A stretch of DNA of 64,000 bases, taken from Erythrophleum ivorense (Eukaryota > Streptophyta > Magnoliopsida > Fabales > Fabaceae). The notes beneath the pieces were generated by a model. It saw only the letters and a program-made list of their open reading frames with translations, was not told the DNA's origin and did not search any database. Both the position numbers and the translations under genes were made by a program. Within the stretch, counting starts at the first letter, position 1. Each line of letters starts with the position of its first letter. Below are positions 49,561-61,258 of this stretch, one piece after another. The stretch covers positions 4,965,001 through 5,029,000 of the forward strand of contig JAIUCV010000002.1 in assembly GCA_026724425.1 (NCBI GenBank). The letters run 5' to 3'.

Positions 49561-52500
49561 AGAACAGGAATTTTCTTGAGGGAAAGTTGTGAGCTTCCTA
49601 GTTATTTTAATAATGGCTTTAGTTTCTTTCAGGTTAGCCGCTAATCCAGTAATACCCAATTATTTCACCCTGCATTATTTGGATGACTGATATTTTGGTA
49701 GGTTGTATAACTGTTGTAGATTTTTTGCTGACTTTCGTGTACATGACATGGAAAGACAGGACAATAGAGGGGCTTTTAAAGACAGCTAGTATCATCAGAA
49801 ACTGCGGTAAGTGTAGTTGGAGTAAAGAGGAGAGTTACAAATTTACAGTTGTGATTGATATTGAGCATTCAAAAGGCTGCTCAGCTTGTTCCATGTGGAC
49901 TCTACCATTTTGGGTTGGGATGTTCCTTCGATCTGTATAATCCAAATTCCTGTTAGATTTATAATCAAAGGGAATTTTTTTAACTGTTACTTTAGACTTC
50001 AGCGTTGCCATTTTAATTCATACCTTTTTCTGAGGTACTGCTCTTACTGGTGGCTCAAAGACTTTTTGCGCCTCTATACTAGCACGCTCTTTGCCATGTA
50101 TAAATGTCAGTGAATCACTGAATTGGGTATTGGCAGAATTCGTGCTAGACAACTATTTTTTTCTCTCGCGATATTATAAATTACAGTTTTAAAATATTTG
50201 GGTCAACTTTTTATAAAATTTAAAAAATATATATTTAAGTGATCTTGTAGAAATATGAATGCAAGTGAACTGTGCTGTTTATATGTACAATTCAAGTTTG
50301 ATACATACGAAAGCTTTTTTATTTTATTAAATGAATGAGTTTAAGGATAACAATAAGTTCTTTTTTTTTAATTTTTAACCAGTCAAGTTTAAAAATTTGA
50401 TGTTCAACTAACTTAATTCATAAAGCAATTCATCCAAATATAAAATAATATAAATATATAAATATTATGTATAATTGTTTATATTACTAATTATAAATAT
50501 TTTTTAAATATAATGAAAACTCATTTAACTTATTAAATTTATATAGATTATTTATGTATAATTTTACGTCAACCTATTCGAGTCAAGTTTCACCTCATTT
50601 AACAAAACAAACCAAACTGAACAGTAAGACTGGATTCGGCTTGACTCTCTTACCCCCTTATTTTGATCTACGCATTCTGTTTTGGGGTCAAATATATACT
50701 CATTTTTTAAAACAATAAAATCTTTAACTGAGGACATGTTGGCCTTTTTATTTATTTTTTCAAGTAAATTACACTTGTTAAAATCATGTAGATCTCTTTT
50801 TTATTTTTAAAATATAAACAGACTTCTTTTAAAATAAGAAGTTATTTTACATATTAACCAAATTTTAAAATTTTTTAAAATATCCTCTATTAATTTAAAT
50901 ACATATTTTTTTAAAAAAATTAAATTAAATGGAGATTATTTTAATCAAAAAATTTAAAATTAAATTAAAAAGTAAGATACTTTTTTGTTTTAAAAAAGGT
51001 TTGTGTATATTTTTAAAATAAATGAGAGGCTTATATAATTTCAACAAAACTCAAGAAAAATCAGTATAATTTACTCTATTTTTTAAAGCAAAATCCTGAG
51101 TTTACTCACCTAGCTATTTAGTGCTGTGTGGTATGCAAGATAATTTACAACATACTAAGATTAAATTTTAGAATTTTTGTAAAGTACACAAATCTTGTAT
51201 TATAAAAATATTTATATTATTATACATGAGTTCGGGACTTTTGGTGTTTTAAACTAATAAAATCAAATTATCATATAAACTATAATAATATATAATTAAG
51301 AAAATGAAATTTTACGTATGAGATAGTGGAAATTTAATTTAATTTTCACTAATTTTTATTATTTTAAAATTTAAAAATTGTAATATAATTTTTATTTATA
51401 AAATTTTTAAGAATTAATTAGAAATATTAACATATACTTAAATACGTGCCAAGCAACTAATCTAATAACTTTATGCGAGCTGAATTTTATAAGCTTTTTT
51501 TTTAATAATTCTATATATGTATTTTTTATCATTTTCTATTATGCGCAACATGACTGTCAATATTTTTTCCAAAAAAGTTATATTAATTTTTTAAAATTTA
51601 GTTAAATTATACTTAATACTCTTTTCATTTTAAAATTACATATGACTTTTTTGATATTTTAATATATTATAAGAATCGTTTCTTCAATTTATTTTCAATC
51701 AAAAAATTTAACTTTGCATACATTATAAAACTATGATTTTATTCTTAATATAATGGTAAAGATAATTAAGTAATTTTATTTTTAAAAAATATATATTTTA
51801 TAAAAATTTTGTTTCATTCATAAAAAAATAAATTTAAATATAATTTTTTTAAAAAAAATAGATCATATAATATAATAAAAAGTTAGTGTAATTAATTCCA
51901 AATAAAATGGCATGACTACCATTTTATTTTCTTCTTAGTGCTATATAACTCTGATTTTAGTAGATCTCGTACAATAGATTCGTCTTATGGCTTAAAAAAT
52001 GAGACTTAGAAAATGAGACTTGGTTAGTTAGTCGGACTGAAAAATAGATAAATTAATTGTAGGTTCAATCCAGCTGAGTCTAAAAATTAACATATTAAAA
52101 ATTGGGTCAAAATAGAAAAAATTAATTTGACAGTTAAGATACGTTGATCAGTTTTTTGGTTATCTCTGCCTTCTGGTTTTCTTCTTTGTTTTGATGGAGA
52201 TGAGTAAGGTAAAGCAGCAACTCATAGCCTTGCCCTGAACTAATAATTTTTTCTCTCCTTAGGAAAGAAGGGAAGTCGCTTCACTATTGAATTGATAAAC
52301 AAAGCCACTTTTTCAATTTGCTTCCATCAAGAATGTGGTTTCTATCTCGCACGGGGAATATTTTAAAAAAAAAAAATTAAAGCCTTATGTGCAAATGTGC
52401 AATGAAATTAAAGGTGTTAGTGTCATATAATTATTCAATAAATTTTTATTTATTTAAATATTATAATATTTAAATAATTTTATTCAACTCATATCAAATA

Positions 52501-52739
52501 AATTTTGCTATGATCTATTTTTATATTTTAAGACTATTTTATAATATATATTAAGTTAATTATAAATTATTATAATATATATATATATGTATTTTTTTAT
52601 ATATTTTAAAAAATTATTCAATGTGGATTCTACAACAATTAAATTATTAAACTATGAATCATTATTTATTTCAATTCAATGAATAATTCAATTTTTAATT
52701 CATTAACCTTGTCTACTAGCCAGATCAAAAAGATATTTG
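49561..52739. other. PHD gene 3' flank and AT-rich intergenic DNA
   Basis: The first 500 bases are probably 3' UTR; an 85-codon frame at 49683-49940 has no conserved features. The rest is highly AT-rich without a supported gene. Confidence 0.5.
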
Positions 52740-53485
52740 AAACTTTAATTCAGTAGAAGAGAGGACGTGGAGATCTATATTCATTCCTCTTAGCATCATC
52801 CTAGGATTTATCAAGCTGGTCAAGCATGTCCTTGTCACCTTTGTTATTGCATATTGGCATTACCTTTTTAATCAAAGAATCAATTTCTTAAGCTTTTTTT
52901 CTTTTTAGTTAAATAAAATTTTCTTGTTTATATAAGTTTATGAAAATTTTATTTTAGTTCTTCTATTTTAAAATCAAACAATGTTACCCTTATATTTTCT
53001 AAGAAGTTTTAATTTAATCTTTATATCACAATTCTGTTAAGAGCTTGATTAGGTTAACATGACAGTTAAACTTACACTGGGGCATACACATATATATAGC
53101 ACATGAGTTTACAGCTATGTGCCACTTGGATTGCCAAATAATAGAGACTCGCTTGCCAAACACGTGCTTGGGAGGTGAGTTTCTAAATTAGCAATCTACA
53201 TGGTAGATAACCATTAATTTACGACTGCCATGTTAGTCGAAGTTGTTAAATTACTAACAAAGTGGTAATATGGGCACCAAATTGAAACTTGTGAGAAAAT
53301 AAGAGAATAATATTGTTTGATTATAAATTAAATTAAAAATTTTATGAAATTACAAATATTAAAAGTGCATTTAAACCTTTTTATTTTCAACACATTTACT
53401 AGACATTCTAATCCCAGTCATGGATTGAGAATTTTGCTCAATGTGATCAAATCTGCCCTTGTAAAGTTGGATATGAATTTCAAAT

Positions 53486-53781
53486 CCTAATCTTAAATTG
53501 AATTGGAGCGTCAATATTCGAGCTCAAGTTAAATTCAAACAAAGACTCGAGCTTTTTTTACAAAATGGGCTTGTACTTGGTTTGAGCTAACATCTTTTTT
53601 ATTTACTCTTCTAAAAATTTGACTTGAATTCAGCCTAATCTTAAATTGAATTGGAGCTTCAATATTCGAGCTCAAGTTAAATTCAAACAAAGACTCGAGC
53701 TTTCTTTACCAAATGGGCTTGTACTTGGTTTGAGCTAACATCTTTTTTATTTATTCTTCTAAAAATTTGACTTGAATTCAG
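53486..53781. repeat. 148-bp tandem duplication, nearly identical
   Basis: Units 53486-53633 and 53634-53781 start CCTAATCTTAAATTGAATTG and differ at only a handful of positions, so the duplication is young. It lies in the 3' flank of the left PKS gene. Confidence 0.93.
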
Positions 53782-54399
53782 CCTGATTAAGTCTACTAAA
53801 TAAACTTCCTTCGTTAAAAAAATTCATTAGTATTAATAATGTTCGATATTTTCTTAGTTCATGAAACGATCAAATATTTGGAAGGCCATTGATGCTTTTT
53901 GGAGGTGTTTTTGAAGTAGAAAGAAGTTTGATAACCGAAAAAAAGGGTAATTAATTAGGTATTTTCAGAAAAAGGTAATACATTCTTTTTATTATAAAAA
54001 AATAAAGTATATAAATATTTTCAGTTTTAAGGAATATTAAAACATTATGTATGACCATTTGATATTTTTTAAATTGAAAGTGATTTTAATGAAATGTTTA
54101 CCAAACAGATCGATCAGGTTATTTTAAAAGAATTAATACTTTTCAAGATAAAGAATTAGACGCAAGTCTATTATAATTTTATTCACATCATTATCAAAAC
54201 ATAATTATTCTTTTAAGCCATTGAAAAATACATTTAATGCAAGAAATCAAACTAAAAGAAAAGGAACGAAAGCTTTGACATGGACAATGCCTTTAAATTA
54301 CATATACCTTGACAGGTTGTCTCACACCATTATTAATGATCAGAAGTAAACAAGCTACAATACATGATTTTTTTTCTTTTGGTCCCCCCCATGCCGCAC

Positions 54400-54430
<31 letters not shown>

Positions 54431-54440
54431 TGGTTGTTAA

Positions 54441-55893
54441 TTATGCATGGGCCATGTCTATGGGGGCGCTGTGCAAGACCAAAGTCTCTGTGGTTAAGCC
54501 TGGCCCAAAGGCATACAGAACACCCCATTTGAGTCCCTCCCCAGTGGTGGCTTTCCCTTCGTCCACACACCTCTTTCTCATTTCGTCCAATATAAACAGC
54601 ACACAAGCACTCGACATGTTCCCATACTCCCTTAGCACCTGTTTCGTTGCTCTCAGCTTGTCTTCCTTCAACCCAATCCTTTCTTCTATTCGATTCAATG
54701 TTGCTGCTCCACCAGGATGAACTATCCAAAACAACGAGTTCCAATCATTGATCCCAATGGGTCTGAAGGCTTCTTCCAGGCTCTTCTCTATGTTGTCTGC
54801 AATCAACTGAGGCACGTTTGTCTTGAGGTGAAAAGTGAGCCCCACTTCACGCAAGCGGGCCTCAATTGCACCTTCAGAGTTTGGTAGAATCATCTGCGAC
54901 GCAGACACAAGATGATACAGTGGTCGTTCGACGGGAGTGTTGGGATTGGACCCAATGATCACAGCAACAGCACCATCCCCAAAGAGTGCTTGGCCAACCA
55001 AGGAGTCCAAGTGTGTCTCACAAGGGCCACGAAATGTAATAGCGGTGATCTCAGAACAAACCACGAGAACTCGGGCGCCAGCGTTATTCTCGACGAGATC
55101 TTTAGCAAGACGGAGTATGGTACCACCACCGGAGCAACCTTGATGGTAAAGCATGAAGCTTTTGGTGGAAGGTCTGAGGCCTAAGAGCTTTATAAGTTTG
55201 TGGTCAGCGCCGGGCATTTCAATGCCAGAAGTACTAGAGCAAAAGATGAGATGAGTGATCTGAGACTTGGGCCTCCCCCATTCCTCGATAGCTTTATAAG
55301 CTGCCTTCTCACCCAGCTTTGGTACCCCCACCACCAACATGTCTTGGCGTGCATCAAGGGAAGTTTCATTGTAAGCACATATATTAGGGTTTTCTCTTAG
55401 GATGTCTTCAGTCAGGTACACATGGCGCTTCTTGATCATCGACTTCTCGCGCCTGGTCAACCAAACTTGTTGTTATTAAGAATGAAGCCATTGAGATCGG
55501 GTACCTAATATGGTAGTGCAATGCATATTTGTATATGAATATTAGAAGCATGAGAGAACGTTGGGTACAGTTCATAATCTTGTTCTTTGATAAATACATT
55601 ACATGGAGAAAATTAGTTGAAACACTCAATCACATAAACCTTGAAGTAACACCTAAAATTTATACACGAGTTTTGTCTGATATAAAATGGTGTATGCATG
55701 AATGCTTACAAATGCGTTGTAACTTGGCCTTGAGGTTAGGCAAGTGGTCGCTTTTGGTCACTCGGAAGTAATAATCGGGAAAGTCATGTTGATAGATGCA
55801 ACTGGAGGGATTTTCGGTGCCGATGGCTAGAATGGTGGCCAAGCCATTAAGATTTGAAGGCTGTGCCTCTCGCGTCTCTTCCAAACACGCCAT
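54441..55893 (-). CDS. type III polyketide synthase, diverged copy (PKS1)
   Basis: Chalcone-synthase-superfamily enzyme: a homodimer that condenses malonyl-CoA units on a CoA starter. Exon 1 is 55710-55893 ([10 protein letters not shown]...AKLQRI). The intron interrupts the Cys codon at the conserved superfamily position. In alfalfa CHS numbering, the catalytic Cys164, His303 (IVHPGG), Asn336 (YGNMSSACV), Thr197, Phe215 and Phe265 are present. Unusual: GCSGGG instead of GCFAGG after Cys164 (F165S, A166G), an extra Ser in FCSSTSG next to positions 131-133, G256A and H257R, and AFGPG for GFGPG. The usual acceptor (AG before 55452) would shift the frame by two bases. An AG before 55465 keeps the frame (exon 2 54441-55465, 402 residues in all) but replaces the junction Cys with Phe and adds WLTRR. 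So it is either a neofunctionalised enzyme or an early pseudogene. Product unknown. Confidence 0.85.
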
Positions 55894-55988
55894 TTTTTCG
55901 CTGCGGGTGAGGACACTGGAAAATCTAAAGGACTTGAAGCAAGACCCAAATGTATAAGGCTATAACTCAAACAGAGTGAGTTGCTGGG

Positions 55989-55996
55989 TATTTATA
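55989..55996 (-). promoter_or_regulatory. TATA box of PKS1
   Basis: TATAAATA on the minus strand, about 95 bp before the ATG, in the context CTATAAATACCCAGCAACTC. The same context precedes PKS2. Confidence 0.75.
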
Positions 55997-56023
55997 GATA
56001 CAATATATGGCTAAATGGAAATC

Positions 56024-56190
56024 GGATCCCTACAGTGAGAAAACTGGGATGTGCGTCTGCAGCGTTTCTTGAACTTTATTTTTTTAATTATTTTTTTATT
56101 TTTTATTTTTTATTTTTTATTTTATTTTATCACATCTCACAAAATCTCACTGCAAGGACACTTGATGGTATCCTCGCTGTAGAGGATCCC
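56024..56190. mobile_element. small MITE upstream of the PKS1 TATA box
   Basis: 167 bp with inverted ends GGATCCCTACAGTGAG and (complement) GGGATCCTCTACAGCGAG around an AT-rich centre with TTTTTATTTTTTATT repeats. It is absent from the equivalent place in PKS2. Confidence 0.65.
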
Positions 56191-56259
56191 ATTCCGGCTA
56201 AATGGAGTTCACTCCATGTATGCATAAAAGAGAAAAGAAATTAAAAAGAAAAAAAATAA

Positions 56260-57200
56260 ATAAATTGGCCACACCATAAGGATAGACAATGCCCCATGCA
56301 TTGACTTTTAATTAGTAATGGCTTTAATTTTTTTCTGGTTACCGTTGCCAATTAATATTTGTACGAAAAACTCACCTACCATATATCTTGATTGCATTAT
56401 ATATGTCTATTTTACAGAACTACCCTTTATTAGTAATGGCTTTAATTTCTTTTAGCTTAGCCACTAATTAATAAAGTTGTTGCCAAATAATATTTTCAAG
56501 AACTCACTTACCATCTCGATTGCACCGTGTTTGTTTTAGAGGACCACCAAATCAATTTCTTTGTGCCTCTAGCATCTCTTAATTACTAATATGGCATTTT
56601 TCGCTGAGTGTGGGCTTTGCTTAACCAAAATCTGTATAATAAAATTTAATTTTTTTTATCACTCTTCATAACTTATTTATGATTTAACATTTTTTTTCTT
56701 TTTTTCAAATGTGGAGCCCATCTTGACAAGATATTTTTATTTATTTTTTTCCCTCTTTTTATTTTTTTTAAAAACATTTCTTCTTTATTTGTTGGGTCCC
56801 CGCGCATTGTGCACAGGACCCACCTTCTAGTGAATGGTGATAAACCAAAAGAGTGAGTTGCTGGGTATCTATTGGCCCTGCCTGTGGTTCACTCTATAAA
56901 TAGAAAAATTGATAAAAATGGCTACATGATAAGGAGGGGCACTGCCCCACGCATTGATTTTTAATTAGTAATGGCCTTAATTTCTTGCAGCTTAGCCACG
57001 AATAAAGTTGTTGCCAATTAATGTTTGTAAGAGAAACTCACCTAACGTATCATATCTTGATTGCATTATGTTTATTCTACAGAACTACCCATTAATTAGT
57101 AATGGCTTTAATTTCTTTTAGCTTGGCCACTAATCGTTAAAGTTGTTGCCAATTAATATTTTCAGGAGAAACACCTACCAATTAATGAATTATTTATTTA
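56260..57200 (-). repeat. internally repeated PKS1 upstream region
   Basis: TAGTAATGGC(T/C)TTAATTTCT and the following GTTGCCAA-TAATATTTTCA module occur about four times (near 56310, 56430, 56970 and 57100). The promoter-like phrase GAGTGAGTTGCTGGGTAT occurs at 55975 and again at about 56853. The whole therefore looks like tandemly duplicated promoter DNA. Confidence 0.75.
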
Positions 57201-57473
57201 TTTTTAAACAAAGCTACTCTTGTATGTTATGTTTTGTGGGCTAAGCTGAGGGAAAAGAAGGGCCTCCTTGTTGGCGAAAGGTATGCTTTTATTTTTGTTC
57301 TTATCTACGTCTCTATTTTATCCAAAAACTCAAACTGGGTAAGAGTTGCAAAGGTTTCAAGTCGACCATAATGGTACTAATAATGTGTTTGATTCTGCAT
57401 TTCCAAGTTCAAAACCATGTTTGTCTGGGAGTAGCAATTTATTACTTCTACATAAATATAATTTTGAAATGAA

Positions 57474-57653
57474 ATTCCAAACACACACTAAGAAGATGGG
57501 TATTCTCTAACTTCCTCTTTTATTTTCTTTGATGATGGGATTTAAATGTCATAATATTTCAAAATTCCAAACACATACTAAGAAGATGGGTATTCTCTAA
57601 CTTCCTCTTTTATTTTCTTTGATGATGGGATTTAAATGTCATAATGCCTTCCT
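57474..57653. repeat. 90-bp tandem duplication
   Basis: Units 57474-57563 and 57564-57653 are almost identical, starting ATTCCAAACACA(C/T)ACTAAG. Confidence 0.95.
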
Positions 57654-58014
57654 CTAACATTTATTCTGTGCCTTCACTAGAATAGAGATTCTGAATGCCA
57701 TAGATTCCCTACGATAAAGTCTTGCCCACATAACCATTCTGCCAAAGTTTTATTCCTGCTTTGATCTTGTTTAGTAATGAGACAATTTCTAATGTATATT
57801 ATATTAGTCAAGACTTTTTTCTTGAAATCTACTTTGGACTTTTTCAATGCTAAAGAAAACCTATGCAAATAGATTGAATGTTTAACATATATAGCATCAT
57901 TTTTTATTAAGAAAATAAGTATGTTGTAATGGTTGTGGTATAAGGATTCTTTAAAGATATTTATTATAAGGTTTTTGTAGAGAACAAAGAAAAAAAGAAA
58001 ACACAAAAGTGAAA

Positions 58015-58324
58015 ATATACAAACCTGTTTGATTGTGTTTTGGTTTTAATATTTTTTAAAACAAATTTTGAAAACAAAAAAGTTTAAAAATATATTTGAA
58101 TTATTATTTTACAAAATCATTATTTTTTGTTTTTTGTTTTAATTTTACAAAATAAAAGTTAAAAAATATTTTAAAAATATTCTGATTTTTCTATTTTTAA
58201 AAATACAATTCTATTTTTATGTTTTATGAAACACTTTATTAAAATGTATTATCAAACAAGTTTTTTTTTATTCTTAAAAGTAAAAAATTGTTTTAAAAAT
58301 AGGAAACAAAACAGGCTCTATATA
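58015..58324. mobile_element. AT-rich MITE, second family member
   Basis: Relative of 18054-18370: opens with CAAACCTGTTTGATTGTG, contains AATTTTACAAAATAAAAGTT, and closes with AAACAAAACAGGCTCTATAT. Ends are approximate. Confidence 0.6.
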
Positions 58325-59162
58325 AGAATTACTTTTTTTTTTCTTTCATTCCATCTTTCCTCCCTCTTTTTTCCTTTTTTTTTAAATTCTATAAACATTT
58401 TATAATAAAAAATTTTGAAAGAATCCAAACTAGGGCTAGGGTCCTTTAGCAAGAGGAAGAAAATGTGCCTACATAAATTACTATAAAGTGTGATAGTAAC
58501 ACTTCTAATGCACAATAATAACAATATAATTTAATATTGATAATTAATGACATATAATTTAATTCACAACGATAACACTTGGTGTGTAAGGTAACCCACC
58601 ATGCTTAGATGCATGCATTAGAAGCTAGCATGCTATTATAAAAATATAACTTCCAGTCATCACAAACTTCCATACTTGGACCATAATTTCCATGCATATG
58701 GACTCATTAATTCATGGAGTAAAGCCATCTTGTCCATTTACTTTATTATGAGTTTTACATAGGCGCCAGATGCATGTGTATGGCGTCTCCTTCATGCTCA
58801 CAATAAGTGCATATGTATTGGAATGAACACAATAACATCAGTTATTGAAGCAAAGGCTGTAGACCTTATGGCGTGTAAATTCCTAATAGACATTACTGCA
58901 TTAGGATGCTAAGAACATATGAGCAATTATATGTTAGAAACGTATTTCATTACAGCTTTAATTCGAGATGAAAAAACTATGATATTTAAAACTTTATGCT
59001 TTCCAAGTTTAGTAGACCTCCAATAAAATTTGATTAAGTGGACTTTAATTCATTGAAAATGTCAGGCGGGAGATATGGGTGTTTTAACTTCTCCAAGAGG
59101 AGAAAAAGTTTCGTTGGCATATTGCTTTTTGGCTACAATTAAATTAAATCACTTATGTCCAC

Positions 59163-59187
59163 TGTGTGTGCGCGCGCGCGCGTGTGT
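59163..59187. repeat. (TG)n(CG)n(TG)n alternating purine-pyrimidine tract
   Basis: 25 bases of TG, then CG, then TG repeats. This is the classic Z-DNA-prone composition and is rare in this AT-rich window. Confidence 0.9.
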
Positions 59188-60368
59188 ATTTTCCTATATT
59201 TTCTGTGTATTTTCAATTTTTAATTAATCTCAAAAACCAATATATATTATATTGGACGACTGCAAAATGCAAATAGAAGAACTAAATCACCAGCGCTCTT
59301 TTTAAATTGGGGCAGAGTCTGCGGACAAGCGAGCCAAGCGTATCATCTTTGATCAAACTTTTCATTCAGGAGTCCGTTTCCATAAATCGTACAGGTTATT
59401 GCGATGTTCCTAAGTATGCTTGGATTGAGTCAAACGGAGAAAAAAATAAAACTATCTATACTTTTTTTCTTTTTGGTTCAAAATATCTATAATTTCCTTT
59501 TTTTTTTTTTTCCTAATGTACAATAATATCTATACATTTTCAAAATTAAAATCTCAGCAGAAGGGGGGCTGGGCGTTTATTTTTCTAGGAAGCTAATTAA
59601 AGCCCGAGTTTGCACACCTAGCAGTGTATGTATTTCTTTTTATATTATTGTATAACTATCAAAGTCTTAGCCACAAAGAATGGAAAAAAAATTACTAGAT
59701 ATCAATGTTTATTTTCTTCTACATATTAACTTGACCATTATAGCAAATAATAGATCATCAATCCTTTTCTTTTTAATATCAGTATTTTCAAGTCAATTTA
59801 TGCATTAATTGAAATTCAATTTGTTCAAGATACACTACTTATATTAATTTAAAAAATAAATTATTGTAAATACTGACCATAAGATTTAAACCCGCACAAT
59901 TGAACTTAAAAATGTACATCTCCTAAACCGCTTTACATTTCCCAGATTATCATTAGTCTATCCACAAGTCAGTTCGAGATGAAACTTGAAACTGTTATTC
60001 AACAGAGGACAAACGGTTACCGTCTACTTCAGACAAAGTAATCGAGAGCACCCGTGGAGCGCTATCTTCGCTCCACCTGGCATCGTCCCAGCCTCCTAGG
60101 ATTTATCAAGCTGGGCAAGCATGTCTATTGGCATCATTTTTTATGGTTTTATCAAAGAAGTACATATAATTTTTTATAGGTACTAAATTTATTAGAAGAT
60201 TTAAGATTTGTTTGAAATGCCATTGATGCTCTTTGGGGATGTTTTAAAAGTTAAGAGATTTGACTGCCCTCGCTCCTCTGAAAAAAAAAAAAAAGAGGTT
60301 TCTTATAAAAAAAGGTAAAGTACAAGTATTTTCAGTTCTGACAAATATTAAAACTTTAAATTTGTAAA

Positions 60369-60402
60369 TATATGCATATATATATATATATATATATATA
60401 TA
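60369..60402. repeat. (TA)n microsatellite
   Basis: TATATG-CATATA followed by about 13 TA units; similar tracts occur at 54402-54427 and 63063-63085. Confidence 0.85.
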
Positions 60403-61258
60403 CACTATAGGTATGGCCAATCTAATGCTGAAGATTTTAGTAAAATGTTTGCCAAACACTCGATTATTTCGGAAGAATATTATTTGAAATGAATTATTAT
60501 ATAGTCTCAATTCTATTGTAATTTTATTCACCCTTAGTCATAGTTTGAATCTCTTAAAATTTTTTATTGTAAATTTGTTATAAGATTTATAGAAAAAAGA
60601 TAGAAAAGAAAGAGTAGGAAAAAAAAAGTAAGTTTCATAAATACTTTTTTTTAATCACTCTCTTTTCAAATTCTAAAAAATTCTAAAAGATATTTATATT
60701 CTTTGTTCATCATCACTTCGTCATTATCAAGCATAACTATTCTTTTGAGTTATGCAAAAATATAACACAATGCATGAAATCATGAATAAATTAAAAGAAG
60801 AAAGAAAGCATTACAAATGCCTAAGTACTATTCTCTATATATAATCAACAACTTAAGAAATATACGTAAGATGGTTGCATTACATATCGATGAGATTGCA
60901 TAACGTTAGACCTCTTTTATTACACATAAAACGACTTAAAAAGAAGTTCTATATAATAAAGCAGACTTTGAGCTTTTGAAAGATTTAGCCATCTTATTAT
61001 TAGATTTTTTGTTAAAATCTGTATAAAATGATTAAAAAAATTATTATGTATACAGATTTTAAGATGATCTAATAATAAATAGCTTGACCTCTCTCCAGAA
61101 CAAGGTCCTGCATAACCACAAGATATAACAAAAGCAAACAAGCCATGAAGAAACCCTACATACATTAAAGCTATCGGTGTGTGACTCTGACCATTATTGA
61201 TAGGCAAAATCAAACATAAAGCTATAGATAATCACAGATAGTTTTCTGATGATGGTAG

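Larger units (their letters stand above)
52740..57200 (-). repeat. segmental duplication, left unit (PKS1)
   Basis: Shares gene, 5' flank and 3' flank landmarks with about 60003-63870. The 3' flank has CCTAGGATTTATCAAGCTGG followed by CAAGCATGTC (52799 and about 60096). The 5' flank has TAGTAATGGCTTTAATTTCT, TGTGGGCTTTGCTTAACCAA and GAGCCCATCTTGACAAGATA, each with its counterpart after 63380. Confidence 0.85.
57654..61258. other. intergenic region between the PKS genes
   Basis: No supported gene. It contains the MITE at about 58015-58324, microsatellites at 59163-59187 and 60369-60402, and from about 60003 the 3' flank of the PKS2 duplication unit. A 61-codon frame at 59307-59492 in less AT-rich sequence is unassigned. 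Confidence 0.5.

Noticed and set aside
49683..49940. 85-codon frame downstream of the PHD gene
   Set aside because: Its position fits the 3' UTR and no family features are seen.
52060..52080. GGTTCAATCC resembling a tRNA T-arm
   Set aside because: No matching acceptor, D or anticodon arm nearby; no tRNA gene found in the window.
59307..59492. 61-codon frame starting GQSLRTSEPS
   Set aside because: Possibly an old gene fragment, but no family or splice context supports it.
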